Positions 10,028-25,000 of a DNA stretch of 64,000 nucleotides are shown here, one piece after another. The position numbers and the translations under genes are program-made. The stretch is taken from contig JAPYXD010000522.1 of NCBI GenBank assembly GCA_030998225.1, positions 5,642,001 to 5,706,000 on the forward strand, written 5' to 3'. The stretch comes from Diplolepis rosae (lineage: Eukaryota; Arthropoda; Insecta; Hymenoptera; Diplolepididae). The notes beneath the pieces were generated by a model. The model was not told the DNA's origin. It did no database searches and worked only from the letters and a program-made list of their open reading frames with translations. The number at the start of each line of letters is the position of its first letter. Position 1 is the first letter of the stretch.

Positions 10028-13000
10028 CTGAAAAAAAATTGTTAATTTATTTATTTAAAATGTAACCCATTAAGATAGGTCTCTCAACTCTCAAATCAAA
10101 TTTTTAGAAGAAAAGTTTTTCAAGGCCATGGATTAATTGGACCACGTGAATAAATTATACATTAATTTACTCATGAAAGGTAACTTTTTGAAACTTACAA
10201 GGCATCTTCCTGAAAATGTTGACTTCTTTTCAGTAAAATTTTAAAAAAAATTGAAAAACCTATCAGTAATTATAGTTAAGGCCATGGACCAATCTGGTCA
10301 CGTGACTAGATTCCTACATTACCGACATTTCAGTTTGTGTAACCTCATTTATATAAAAAATGAGATAGGTAATTGAAAATTTGTAGAATTAAATAATATA
10401 TACTAATATAATGTGACGTGATCCGAGAAAAGGGACCTTCAAGGCAAAAAATCGATATTAGGATTATGATTAATTCTATAAGTTCTTGAGCTAATCTTTC
10501 TAGGGGTGCAATTAGAAATGTTGTATCTACATTATTTTAAATGATATAAATTATTGAAAAAGAGTCTGCAAACGCGTGCGGATCGGCAGCTCGACGCCTC
10601 CACTATTTTTCTTCTCCCACCACTTCCCCCACTACTCGCCGTGTCCCCTGCGCGGAACTCTATGCTCCGCAGAATCAACGCGCTTGTTGCAACGTGCTTC
10701 ATTGTGGCTAGGTTATGACAAAAGACAGTTGTAGCTGGTTGTAGCAAAAATGAATCCTAACGAGGAGTATGAAAAAATCGTTGGAACTTCAGTCTATGAC
10801 TGGGTTTCAGACGAGGAAACGTATAAGGTTCAGTGATTCTCATAATTATGAAAAAGCTAAGCTGAGTTTTAGTTTGCGCAATATGCGGCATTGATTCGTG
10901 CCCTAGTGACGAATGTATGACAATGTTGCAATAAACAATGAAAGACAACGACATGCCATATAACATAGAATCGACTGTCTCAAAATCTTGTCAAAAAATT
11001 TGTAAAAGATATTCTGAAACGTCAATTTTCAAAATAAAAAATGAAGTAGCGAAATTTTTTACAGCGGCGTTAAAGATTGTTATTTGAAATATGAACTTAG
11101 CGAAGAAATGTGAAATGTCGAATTGTCAAAATTAAATTTTAAATAAAATTCGAAGACGTACAATGAGAAAAATTGAATAAAAAAAACTAGAAGAATGCCA
11201 TAACTTCTATTTGTAAACTAGTGTTTTATATCGGGAATTAAATTTTTTCATTGAGTAACTTTATAGGTAGTAAAATGATTATTTTTATTAGTTTGAAAAT
11301 AGGTAGTAAATCACAAATTCATTTCATACTAATGCGTAATTGATAAGTTTTAAAAATAACTGAAAAAATAGACGGTTCTTATAATATTTCGAAACGAAAT
11401 TCGTAACATAACGAAAATTCTGCAGCACAGTATAATAGACGGGAGAACTTCTGAACTTGGGACTCGATTGCCGGCGCGCGAACGTGTGGAGGAGAGAGTG
11501 AGGAAACACAGGGGAACTATAAGAAGTGGGGATCAGAATCCCCCACTTCGACTTCTCCTCCGCTCGGTCGCATCGAGCTCAAGATTTCTTCAATCGTTCG
11601 TCGTGTAAAATTTCACTTTTTCCTCGAAGGTCCCTTTTCTCGGATCGCGTCACATATGTCTGTCTGGTCATAACTGTGTATAATTATAAAATTAATTTTT
11701 ATTAAAGAAATTTTTTTTCATAATTATCAATAATCACGACCAGACAGACTTGTCATCAAGCACTTTATTTACTCTCACAAATTTTCAACTTATTATCTCA
11801 TTTTTACGAACATGGAGTTACACAAATTAAAAATGCTGGCAAGGTAGGAATCTAGTTACGTGATTCGGTTAGTCCATGGCCTTAACTAAACAATTTTGCA
11901 AAATTTTTATTCAAACGAAGTTGACACACGTTTCTAATGGTCTTCTGCTGTATTTTAAAAATTTTGAGGATCATATTTTGTGAAATCAAAAAAGTTATTT
12001 TACATGAACGAATTAATGTATAATTAGTCACATGTTCGATTGATCCATGGCCTTAAGCCGTTAGGAAATCGTGAATAAACTGCATTACCGACTAAGAAAA
12101 TTGCACTGTATGTATGAATTCCTACCTTAACGGCATTTTTATCAGTAAATTCCAGTTCGTACAAAATGAGAATATGTTTTATATGAAGTAATATACATAA
12201 ACAGTATATTAAACTTGATACAAAGTATTATTGAATCTAATACAAAACTATATTAATTTCAATATGATAGCATATTAAATTTAATATAAGTGTATTAATT
12301 TCTATATCTATCTGTCAAAATTGTAACGTTTTAACATATTGATTTCAGCTGATAAGTATAGGTTTATTAAAATTATAATTTATCTGTATTAAAATTAATT
12401 TGCCTTTGTATATCAAGTTAAATAATATGTTTAAAAGTGTAGTATTTTTAAATAAGCAATTTTGATTTAAGTTAGTTGTTGAGCCAAAAATCATGTCTCT
12501 GGATAAAATAGTTTTTGGCATTCTCACACGAGAATGACCTCATTCTAGCACTAATTTTAGTACACAATGCGCCTGATTCTCGCATTTTTTTAACGATGCG
12601 AGAATTTTTGATTCCCGCATTATTCCATCGGCAAATAATGTGGGAATTTATGAGTCTCGCATTATTTGAGTATTTAAATTTAATCTTTTCCATGGCTCCA
12701 AATACGGGAAGGGGCAGGGCTTTTGTTCCCACAGTGGATCGTAATTCGTACGCTGGTGGTGGGATCTTGGCTCCGGTGCCTGTCGACAGTTCGTCGGCCA
12801 GGAAGATGGTACTTACTGATGTTGATGGGGGTGACAAGCGTAAATCTGATGTTATTTCGTCTCTCTTGCCGGTGAATGTGGCTCGGGAATATAAGAAGAA
12901 AGCCTCTGATGGGATTAAAGATGTCTGTGCGGTTCCTTTTGAGTTGCATCATGGGGGCTTGACTGAACCTGTAAGGAACCTACGCCGATAGGTTTGACGA

Positions 13001-16000
13001 TACCTCTTTTCGTCCCTACATAGTTCTGCTCGAGTCTTGTATCCTAAGTAAAAACCTTGATCTGGTCCGGCCATTGACCTTGAGAACTGGTCCTCGGCTC
13101 TGGACTTGACGCTTCCTTGCTCTTCGGTCATCCTGTGCAGGGACTTCAACGGACACGTTGGGGATGTTGTAGATCCTCCCCTCGTGGTACGAGGATACAC
13201 TTAGGTACGGTCAGGTGCGACTAGAACCAACGTTTTGTCCGATCCTGACTCTCCGGCGTTAAGGTCTCATTGAGATGAGCTGGTTCGCGGGGACGTTCAG
13301 GTTTTGGACATCCCAGTTTATTGGGACGTACCTGCTGGGAAGGTATTCGATTAGCCGTTCTCTCAACTGGAGTTTGATGCGGCGATGGTGGCCTGTAGGG
13401 CCAGAACCTCCCCGGGATTGAGTTTTACCTCTTTTTAATTATATGTTTAGGCCTGCGTCATACCCGTTATCCTGGAGTTCCGCTCGTGTTATTTTCATTC
13501 CCAAGCCGGGTGGTGGGGGCTACAGACTCATCTCATTGATGTCTTCGATGTGCAATTTATTCGAAAGACTAATCCATTGTAGGCTCTAGCACTTTGCCGA
13601 GCATAGTAACTAGATTCCTCACTTCCAATTCGGCCTCCTATGCGGGATTCAAAACTTTGTAACCTCTATCACGGCCCACTGGGAATTGTTCTTTTTCTGC
13701 TGATAGCGCACAGCCCAGGCTCTGTGCGGTGGTAGAATATCTTGACGTGATTTTGGACCGTTGGCTCACTTAGGCTCCTCACGTTCGGATGATCTCTGAG
13801 AAGGCAATTAGATCTATCGGTGTCATTCGTGAGCTGGACAGGGTTAGCTGGGGTACGACCTCGTTTCTCTTTTTGATAGCTTACAGGAACTTGGATTATT
13901 CATTGCTGGAGTGGAATTCTCCCCTGTTCGCCTCTGCGACCAGCCGTGTAATTCAGATGCTTAAACGCGCGCAATACATGGCTCTTAGGGTGGTTTTGGG
14001 TTGTATTTGCTCCACGCGGACATCTATTTTCTTGCACTATTTTTGGGCTGCTCTATATGGGATTGATTGATATTGAAATTGTTATATCGGGCTACCTTTA
14101 GCCCCACGTGGATGTTCTAACCATTTGTTCTTTGAACAAGAAGCCATTAAACAAAAGAAAGAAAGAAGAGAGATCGGCAATCCATCTCCTCGGCATCGTC
14201 AGCTCTTGCGCCTTGTGCTGGCCTCACATTTATGCGGGAATCACCTACATTGCGCCCTTGCAACACAATATACTATTTTGTATGATATTAAGACTTGAAT
14301 AATAGTTTTCATCACTAGGACGTAAAGTTTACGTCTGTGTGGCGAACGTTATTTTTTATAGTATGCATAAAAGACGCAACTGAATTTTTAAAATTTAATT
14401 TATAAAATCTAATAAAGATCGTTACTACAAAGATTGTGAGATTTTATTGAGGTGTCAAGCAAAGTGGGAGAGGGGCAGGAAGAAGTAAAAATAAAATATT
14501 TACTTTACACACACTATGCGTAAAAATCGACTTTACACACTTAAAAAGGTGCGTAAAAACGTACCTTACGTATACTATAGGAAAAATTACTACATTTGTT
14601 TTCCATTTCAGATAATAAAAACAATTCCATTCAGTTGATTTTATTTTATATTCATTAGAGCCACACTTGCATTTAAAAATAATATTTTAGCTTAATAAAC
14701 AAAAGGTGAAATTCCTATGAAGAAATGGTCAACACTAAAGTGTTTTGAACACTTTTGAATGAACATTTTTACCGTATCTCGTATATTTTGGACGGAAAAT
14801 TTAATTTTTTATTTTCATAAAAACGTTTTTTATATGGATAAAACCAAAATCGTTTGTGAAAAATGGCTGTTTAACGAAGTCGTTCTTTCTTTTTGGGCCC
14901 TAAAGAAGTGTGCTAAAGCGCAATTTAATCCGATAATTCTTTCGACAATTATCATGCTTAAAGACGGGGCGTGTGAATATTCCCCAAATTCTATTTTTTT
15001 CCGAATTTCTTGTAACCGAATTACTAATTGCTCTAATTTTTATATTTCCGATTCATCATAAAACCTAATTTTTATATTTTTTAATAACTATGGATCCGAA
15101 TTTTTGTTTCTCCAAATCATTATTTGACATACTTTTCATATGACTAAAACATCATTTGACTTAATTCATTCATTATTTTTAAAAAATTGGTAAGAAGGGA
15201 CAGCAAAAATAATTTCTATTACAAAAAAAATTATTAAAAGTATTATTTTTCGTAATTTTGAAAATTTGTTATTAAACAATAATGCTTTTTTTCTACTAGC
15301 GTGTCATAAAGTGGATTTTATTAACTTTTACATTACTCGTGTGATTATTGTCCTCACTTTGCTCGGTCATTAAACTTTAAACTCGCAAAATGAATTTGTT
15401 TCTCCCTAGGTGCATAATATACTATTTTTTCCAGAGACCTTATTATTGGAACAACAGCTACCTTAAGACATTTGATTATAAAAAAGAATTTGTTTCATGA
15501 ATAATCGATCAATCAGTGAGTTTATGAATATGTGATATAACATTTTCTAAGTGAAAAATAAATAATTAATTTGTTACCAAGCATTAAACAGCCCATTGAC
15601 ATAAATGCAGCGACGCAATTAGTGTTGAGGAGGCTGGAAAATGCTAAATTACCAACCACAGCGGCAAAATTTCCTACTAAATTGACAATCCTGACTGCGG
15701 TGGACCTAAAAGATGTAAATTCGAAACGATCGTTATATATGATAGCTTACATAAAACCTTTGTGACTAGTACATTTAGTACAGAACTTCATTGCGAAAAG
15801 TTAGTTTATGACAAAGATAACAATTTCTTAATAGCGACGCTCTATAAGTTAGAATCACCGTCTGGAGACAACTCTCTTTTTATATCGAGTAAAAATTATT
15901 GAATTCAAAGCTTATAATGATCCAGAAAAATACTTATTTAATAATAATATGGATGATTTTCAATATTTAATAATCACCTTAATGGGTTTGGTATAACTTC

Positions 16001-19000
16001 CGCATTCACAGCGATAACAATATTACCAGCGATTCTCATGGTGATAACTATCGCAGCCGACAACGTCAACATATAAGGTACAACCTGTGCCCAATTGACT
16101 CCAAAACAACAGACTATTGATACTATGAAGGCAATCACTGTAAAATAGATTAGTATATTGCATAATAATGGATGAAACGGTAGGGTGTACTTTGGACCGT
16201 ATATCGATTCTCCAAAGCATTAATTCTCTCAAGCGCAGTGAACTTCACGCTGAAAATTCTAAGAATTTTCAAGCGCGCATTATAATTCACAAGAAAGACG
16301 CCTAAAAATTCTTAGGATTTCCAGTGTGAAGTTCACTGCGCCTGGGAAACTTAATGCTTTCGAGAATCGATGTACGGTCCAAAGTACACCCTACCGATGA
16401 AACACAGCGACTGCAACGATTGTGAAGTTTGCTGTCCAGGCGAAGCGAGGGCTGCATTCACACTCGTTGAATACTTTGTGTTTTGTTTCGAGTAATGCAT
16501 AACACATCACTCAATAAGTTCGTAGGATCACTAATAAAACAACAACTTTTAGAGAAAAATCGACTTCATTTATCAACATAGTCTCCTTTAATAGAGATAC
16601 ATTCATTCCAAAAAACCATTTCTCTACCATTTATCTTGATGAAGTAGAGTCTAGATAACACTTGTCAAGCCATTTCTTCGCTTGATCGGTATTTTTCGTC
16701 ATTAAAAAGCATTCCTTTATCAACACACGAAATTCAGATTTTTTCATTGTTTTGAAAATTAAAAAAGTAGCGTTACTAAAACCACTGTAACTTGTGAATT
16801 AAACGTCAGATTTTACATGAAGTTTTGACACGTATCGTTTGAAGGTTGGTACTTCCTAAAAATAATACAGTTAAACCTCATTTATCGGGACACTCATTTA
16901 TCGGGATCTTCACTTATCGGGATCTCGCAACCTCATTTATCGGGACATTTTGTTTCTCCTCCAGCCACCACTCCTTGTACATAGTGACATAGTTTGCAGA
17001 TGTTTCATTTGCAGGAGTTTTATTATGTCAATTTTTTTACATACCTTCGTATTATACATACCTTCGTTACCATTACTAAATGTCAACATACAACAAGAGT
17101 CATGGCAACCCACCATGAGACTGTAGGTGGTAGTGGGGAGCCCCTCCAAATCCCGATAAACGAGGTGTTTACATTTCAAGGGCGTCTCGATAAATGAGGT
17201 TTTACTGTATGGATTTTTCAATAGTCGCGCCATCGATATGTCATCCTACGAACTTATTGAGTGATGTGTTATTATCCCTTTGCGCTCGAGTTTGATCTGT
17301 CAACTCAAGAAGCGATTTTACAGCACCAATTGGTTTGACGCGGAAACTAGATTGGCGTTTATGTCTATTTATATTTAGTTTTATGTTTTGAATTAGCTGC
17401 AAGAAATTCACATACACTCCACGCTCCCTTATCCGACGAGCTCGGGACCAAGAACTTTCCCTTATACGACGGCGCAAGGGGAACCCGCCTATCCCTTACC
17501 ACTATACAATATACTATTACATTACAAGGGTATAACACAGCAATTGCAACGAGTGTCTGCAGTCACACTCATTGAATCCATTGGGTTTTATTTCGACTAA
17601 TGCATATTATTTTCCATAGCAACTCTTTTGAGAATTTGATTTGATGTAACTGTAAAGTGAAGGAGTGAGAATGGAAGGGATAGACCTTCCCGTCGCATAG
17701 GGGAGCGGCAAATGGTCGTATAAGGGAGCACGGAGTGTAGTATCTGAAAAATCTCCTAGAGTTGCTGGTTCGCTCAAGCGAAAAAGAGCTCGAGCGCAAA
17801 GGTCTATTTTCGGTAGCAACTCTTTTAAGAATTTGATTTGATGTAACTGTAGAGCGGGTTGGAACTGCGATTTTTAACCCTGCTTTTAAAGATTCAACCC
17901 GCTCTACAGGTACCGAAAATCGGATTTTCAAAAGAGGCGCTATGGAAAATTAATTTTTCAGTATTCCGTGAGATATACACATTATGAATTTTATAAACAG
18001 TATTAAATTTACACAATTTCACACTGTTAGAAATTTTTGCAATTTTAATTATAGAACACCCGCGATTCAAAAATATAAATCTTAATATTTCAAAAATCAA
18101 GAAAATTATGGATAAAAAAATAGGCTTTTGAAAAGACGAAAAATTTATTATTGAAGTGTAATTAATCCGCAGTGAACACACAGTTATTCTGTACTTTTAA
18201 CACAGCAGTTCTCTAACATAGTTATAAGATTAATACACATCCTTGCCGAAGTTGCGCACCGAGCGTAGGCTCGGCTCCCTCGTTACAGAGAACCCCTGAA
18301 CCGAGCAAGCGAACATGCGCACGCACACCGGGCACGCGACGTCTCGTGACGGGCACGCACGACCCCCCCCCCCCCCTGTCTACTTAACCCGCATTTTTTA
18401 CTTATTTGATGCGCGGCTTATTTAGTTGTTAATGTATGTTTCGCTGCAATTTAATGTTTTATATTGGGTTGGCAACAAAGTCATTTCGTTTTTTTTCATG
18501 ATTTTCAAAGCAAGTTTATTAATACAAATAACAAACATTAATCAATTATGTATTCACCATTTTATTCGATGACCTTTTGCTATCTTTCAGTCAGCTTTAT
18601 ATTTCCGCTTTCGTAGAAAGTTTGGTTCTTAGAGGCAAGAAACTGAATCAACTCATTTTTGACAGCCTCATTTGAATCAAATTTTTTTCCCTTTAAATTT
18701 ATCTTGATGGAAGATGATGCCTTTACGAGTTTTGGTTCCTTGGGAGCAGCTGTAAATAAACAATACCTTTGAAATCCCACCAAACACTCAGAATAACCTT
18801 CTTTTGATGAATATCGGCTTTCGATGTCGATTGTGCAGGATCATCTTGCTTACTCCATGGTCTTTTTCACACGACGTTATCGTAAACAACCCATTTTTTC
18901 ATCGCCTATTATGATTCGCTCTAAAAATTGATCGGTTTCGTTACGTTTTAGCAGTGAGTCGCAAATGGAAATTGGTTTGGAGAGTTGAATTTCGTTCAAT

Positions 19001-22000
19001 TTGTGAGGAACCCAAATATCGAGCTTATTAACGTAACCAAGTTGTTTTAAATGTTTTTCAACGCATGCATGTGATATGTTAAGCTCCTCTCCGATCTCTC
19101 GTGTCGTACTACGCCGGTTATTTTCTATCATTGCTTTATTTTATAGTTGTCGACTTCAGTCTGGCGTCCAGAGCGTGGTACATCTTTAAGGTCAAAATCT
19201 CCGAAACACAAACGAGCAAACCAATCCTGGCACTGGCGTTCTGTTAATGATTCTTAACCATAAACATCATACAACTTTTTCCAAGCTTGCACTGCGTTTT
19301 TTCGGAAGCAATAGAGTAAAATGTGACTAAAATGACCGTCTGGAATCTTCATTTTAAATCAATGCAAAACCATAAATAAAATACAAAATTTGAAACTTCT
19401 TTTTACTGAATAATCTATGAAATGTCAGCTTTCAAATACCATATACGGTCTGACGTTTGCAATGGAGAAGAACGACTTCGAACGACTAAAGTTATCTAGC
19501 GGAAAAAAGCGAAATGACTTTGTTGCCAACCCAATAGATACTGTATAACAATAATAATTCATAATAATATTATCGATGAAGTTCCTACGTGTTCAAAAAA
19601 AGAATTGTTTAACAAACGTACCAAGAAGTGGAAAGATCCCTATAATCCACTAAGATAGGCCTTTCAACTCTTAAATGTCTATACTTATGACATTTTTTTG
19701 TATTTATAAAAATTTAGGAGTTAAGTATTTTATAAAATTTTACTAATTTTCGGCTCTATAATGCCGGTAGAGTAGGAATCTTTAGGTGTTCCATAGCCTT
19801 AAATGAAATACCAATTTGATAGAATAAATATTTATCAAGAGTGACTCACGTAACGTGACTTCTTTCTTCGCTCTAGTAGTTGTTGCAATTCCAACGAGGA
19901 AGGCAAACCCGACTGTCGATGTAGCAATAATTGTGGAATTGATGTATACAGCTACCTCGATATACGACTGAATGTGTTTAAAAGGAAATAAAAGTTACTC
20001 CATTTGCAATGCATATACAGATTTGAAAAAGCGAAATGAAAAATGACAGAAAAGCTCTTCTAGATGGAATGAAAATAATTGCAATAGAAAAGAGGAGTGG
20101 TCATATGAAAAAGTAATTAGAATCTGAATACAGTATTTTATTTGTTCCGTATAAATAAATAAAAGTCTGCCAACATTTTTACCTATATGCTTCACTTTTA
20201 TGGGTTGTTCCCAAAAAATGGTGAAATTTAGATTATCAACTAAAAAAAATAAATAATTTCGGATCAAGCTAAATTAACGTTAATTAATTACTAATTCAAT
20301 AACAAATTGAGGGATCAATAATTATTTTTGTACTGTGAAAAATGATTTACACGCTAGGAAGATAACCGAGAGGACATTTAATAAATACACTTTATGGCCC
20401 TCTAGAAGAAGAATCAATTTTTAAAGCGCGAGATCTACATATTTCGGAGCGCGAAGCGCGATGACCGAGGCGCGCTCCAATTTTTATTTTTGATGCAATT
20501 GTGGCTCTAGTGAATACAAAATAAAAAATCGAGCGCCAAGCGCGAGTGTCCTGCTGAGAATGTGTTTCTTAAGGCTGATAGAGCCTCAAGTAATTTGTAT
20601 TTCCTTTTTCATTTGCAATCATTAACAAATATAGTAACTTTGATAATAATCTTTTTGAATTTTATCAGATCGACCAATTACAACCCCCAAAATCACCTGC
20701 GCCATAAGGGTGCCGTTTTATCGAGGTGCTGATTTCAACCAACTATATCGTCAAATGAAGAAAACAAAAGTCCACACAAAAAATTTTTTTACATGTTGAA
20801 AGATGTAATATTATGTGTCGATTGAAATTATTTCGAATTTAAATTATTATAGCCGTACGGCAATGCTGGTAGGCGATATAAAGATATCTTTCTGTGGAAA
20901 AGCAAATGTTGGACGCCTGTGTAGCTCAGTTGGTTAGAGCAGTCAACTGGCAATCGAAAGACCCGGGCTCGAATCCCGGCACGGTCGGAAGCGTCTCTTC
21001 TTCCACAGAAAGATCTCGAATCCTTTAAATTTGAATCAACAATAAACTTCACATAAAAAAAATCATGAAGAAAGCGTTTTCTTGGAACCGCACAGTAGAC
21101 AACCTTCTTAAAATGAATTATGTGAACATCAGTTGGTTATAAAGTCTTTCAGTTATTATTTTTCAATTTTCATATATACTTAGGGTGTTCCGGGATCATC
21201 GTTAAAGCAGGGAATGCAGTGTTCCTCATCAAATCCCAAGACGAAAAGTCATTTGTCATGTTACAAAATAATTGAATGTTGTCGAGATATCGGCTGTTCA
21301 AGTCTACCAATTAGCGTGCGCCATTTTGTCCTGGCGCGTCAAGCGACAGTGGTGCCAACCTCGCGGCTCGCCGGAGGACACGTACACAAAGTGCCTACTG
21401 TCAAACTGTACGCGCCCTCCGGCGAGTCGCGAGGTTAACGCCACTGACGCTTAACGTGCCAAGAGAGATGGCGTGCGCTGATTGGTAGAATCAAACGGCC
21501 GATATCTCAACAACCTTTGATTATTTAGTAAAATGACAAATATAAGGTGAACAATTTTGCTTCCGCCGTTTTTCGATAGATAGCTGCAACGGTAAGTGCT
21601 GGTCGAAATAGGAGGATCAAAAATGTCACATAGTAAGTTTGGACATCTGTCAACATAACGACAGCATCACATGAGTGAATTTGTGTTTGCATCATAAATT
21701 TATTCTCGATTGAAGGTGTCAGTTTTCGAGCCAAATTCTCGTCATTTGCGGGAAGTTTTGATTCTCTGCTTTCATTTGAAGAAAATTGCGGCTGTGGTTC
21801 ATCCAATGCTCTAAATACTTACGGTGAGGCTGCTCTTAGTCAAAAAACGTGTCGTGAGTGGTTTCAATGCTTCAAGAGCAGTGATTTTGATGTCGAGGAC
21901 CGGCATTGCGGTGGAACAGAGAAAATTTTCAAAGATTCCGTATTGGAGGCATTACTTGCTGAAGACTCGTGCCAAATGCAAGGAAAATTGGCAGAATCAT

Positions 22001-25000
22001 TGGGAGTGACTCAATAAGCCATTTCGAAATGCCTCAAAGCCATGGGAATGATTCAGGAGCAAAGAAAATGGGTTCCGTACGAATTGAAGTTGAGAGATGT
22101 TGAACGGCGTTTCTTTGCTTGCGAAGAGCTGCTTCAAAGACAAAATCGGAAGGGGTTTTTACATCGCATTGTGACTGGCAACGGGAGATGGGTCCACTAC
22201 GTTAATTCTTCAGCGCAGAAAATCATGGGGAATGCCCGGACATGTCTCCACGTCGACGGCCAGACCGACTATTCACGGTGCTAAGGTTGTGCTCCTCATT
22301 TGGTGGGACCAGCTCGGTGTCGTGTATTATGAGCCGTTGAAACCGAGTGAAACTATCATAGGGGATTGGTATCAAACGTAATTGATGCATTTGAGTCGAG
22401 CATTGAAGGAGAAACGGCTACTGTACCAAGAGAGACACGACAAAGTTATCCTCCAGCTTGACAATGCACGGCCACATGTCGCAAGACCGGTCAAGACATA
22501 CTTGAAAACGCTGCAATGGGAGGTCTTACCCCACCCGCCGTACTCTCTAGAAGTTGCTCCTTCCGACTACCATTTGTTTCGATCGATGACACATGGTCTG
22601 GCTCATCAGCATTTCCGCTCTTCTGAAGAATTCTAAAGAAGGATCGATTCGTGCATCGCCTCAAAAGATGCATCGTTTTTTCGAGACGGTATCCGACAAT
22701 TCCCAGAAAGATGGAAAAAGTAAAGGCTAGCGACAAACAGTACTTTGAATCATAAATAGGTAATCACTTTTTAAGAACAAAGCCTCAAATTTTAGGAAAA
22801 AACGGTGGAAGCAAAGTTGTACACCTAATAACATTGTCTTAAAATTTAATCAAGAACACTGTATTCCCAACTCTAACATTGATCCCGGAACACCCTGTAT
22901 ATGGCGTGTTCCATGGCAAATCGGAGGGGTTCAGGACTCCATGTTTCCGATTTACTTGAAATTTTAAGGATTGATAGACTAACATTAATAATCAAGAAAC
23001 CTAAAATTTGAGATTATTTCACGCATTATTTAAAAAGTTATGGGATAAACAAAACAAAAATATATTTTTGTTCTTTTTCAATTATTTAAAAACTGATACT
23101 AGGAAAAATTCTGAAAAAAAATACACAAACGTATCATTAGATGGCCGATGTACTAATATTTTTTGGAAAAATGTTTACTCCAAATTTAATAATAAAAAAA
23201 ATGTTTTTTTCAAACAAATTGATATTTTGAAAAAACGCCATCTTTGAAAAATCTGAAAAAATTCATAGTGATAGCCCCAAGTATTACGCAAATTTTAGGT
23301 ATATAATTAAGGTGCGCACTCTAAAATTGTGCGAAATATGGATTTTTTTATAAAATGATGCGCGTGGAATCACGTTCTTCGATCGACGACGTCGGGCGCA
23401 AGTTCCACTATGTTCTATTACTATCTGCTTTTTCGAGAACGTTACTATCTAAAAGTTATGGGAAGTGATTATTAATTGTTTAATTATCGCTTTATACTCA
23501 TAACATATGAATAATGTAATGAGTTTTATAATTATATATAAAATATCACAAAAATTATTTTTTTTATTATCATGAAAATAAATTAGTTGGTAAAAAATCC
23601 ACGAGAGTTTATTTTCAAAGAGCAGTTGGCATGATTCGATAAAAAAGGAAACATTGTTGTAATCCATATAAAAACAAAAACCGTAAGTGAATATTACGTG
23701 ATTTTTCACTCTCGATACAAATTAAAATATAGTGAACACATGCAGGATAAGAGTTATGAAAGTCGAAGTTTTGGAAGAAGGATAGAAAATAATAAGATTT
23801 GTTTCTACTAGCATTTATGTTTTCTTTCTTAATTGTTAAAATTACCAGAAATCGGTGAATAACTCGCAAAATCTTCCTTCACTCTTCATGCTTTCTGACG
23901 TAAAAAATTTGTTCGTGGATTTTTTACGAACAAATTTATTTTCATGATAATAAAAAAAATTATTTTTTTGATAATTTATGTATAATTATAAAACTCATTA
24001 CATTATTCATATATTATGAGTATAAAGCGATAATTAAACAATTAATAATCACTTCCCATCACTTTTTGATAGTAACGTTCTCGAAAAAGCAGATAGTAAT
24101 AGAACATTAGTGGAACTTGCGCCCGACACCGTCGATCAAAGATCGTGATTCCACGCGCATCACTGTACAAAAAACTTCATATTTCGCACAATTTTTGAGT
24201 GCGCACCTTAATTATATACCTAAAATTTGCGTAATACTTGCGGCTATCAGTATGAATTTTTTCAGATTTTTCAAAGATGGCTTTTTTCAAAAAATCAATT
24301 TGTTTGAAAAAAACATATTTTTTATTATTAAATTTGGAGTAAACATTTTTCCAAAATGAATCTCTATTCGAGAAATTGAAAGTACGAGAAAGTGATATTA
24401 TGATTACTAAGTTGTCTAAAAATAATTTGAATAAGATAAATAATGAATATCACATTTTGGAAAGCATGTTTGAGAAATTCATATTATGAATATGAACTTG
24501 CTAAAAACCTGGCGACGCGCAGCAAAAATCAAAATGTTTATTCTCGGTTTTTCGTATAATTCGTTTCAGAATGCCGTACGAGTGCTTCCGATGTTTTCCG
24601 ATTGGCTTCGTAGACTCAATCCAAGTCTGCCCAACTCAGTAGTGGCTTATAAGCGATATTTCTTTCGGAATATGGCATGCGAGAATAGCCGAGAGGCTTT
24701 AGGCGTTAGACATGCGTTTAGTTATGTAGATATAGGTAGGGTTAGAGGGTTCGAACCTAAAAAGCGATTCTAAAATTTAATTCAAGTATGTTATTATAAA
24801 ATAGTGTATTATTGCGTACTTAAATATGTGAACATAAATAAGGTATGATAATAATATTTGTGTATGTGTTTCAGCATGTCGCATCAGAAAAAGACACAAG
24901 AATTCTTTTTCTGAAGCCGTCACTTCTCAAGGTCAAACCTTTTGGTGGAGTGAGTGATTTTTCATATAGTGGTTTTCAGATTCCCATATTCTTTGTTTGA

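Larger units (their letters stand above)
16502..17269 (-). mobile_element. Mini-mariner derivative (TA target)
   Basis: Inverted ends ACACATCACTCAATAAGTTC and complement, flanked by TA (16500-16501 and 17270-17271). It carries a fused transposase remnant and was later invaded by the 340-bp CAGT element at 16868-17207. The terminal repeat doubles as the coding sequence for the transposase C-terminus. Confidence 0.8.

Noticed and set aside
12515..12991. 158-residue plus-strand frame as a host gene
   Set aside because: No recognised domain, sits at the start of a decayed non-LTR element, and has no splice or codon support of its own.
16023..16232. 69-residue minus frame as a gene
   Set aside because: It runs out of frame through exon 10 and into the hAT hairpin; the true frame is the SV2-like exon at 15978-16137.
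24486..24773. 95-residue plus-strand frame
   Set aside because: Lies in a repeat insertion and shows no family motif.
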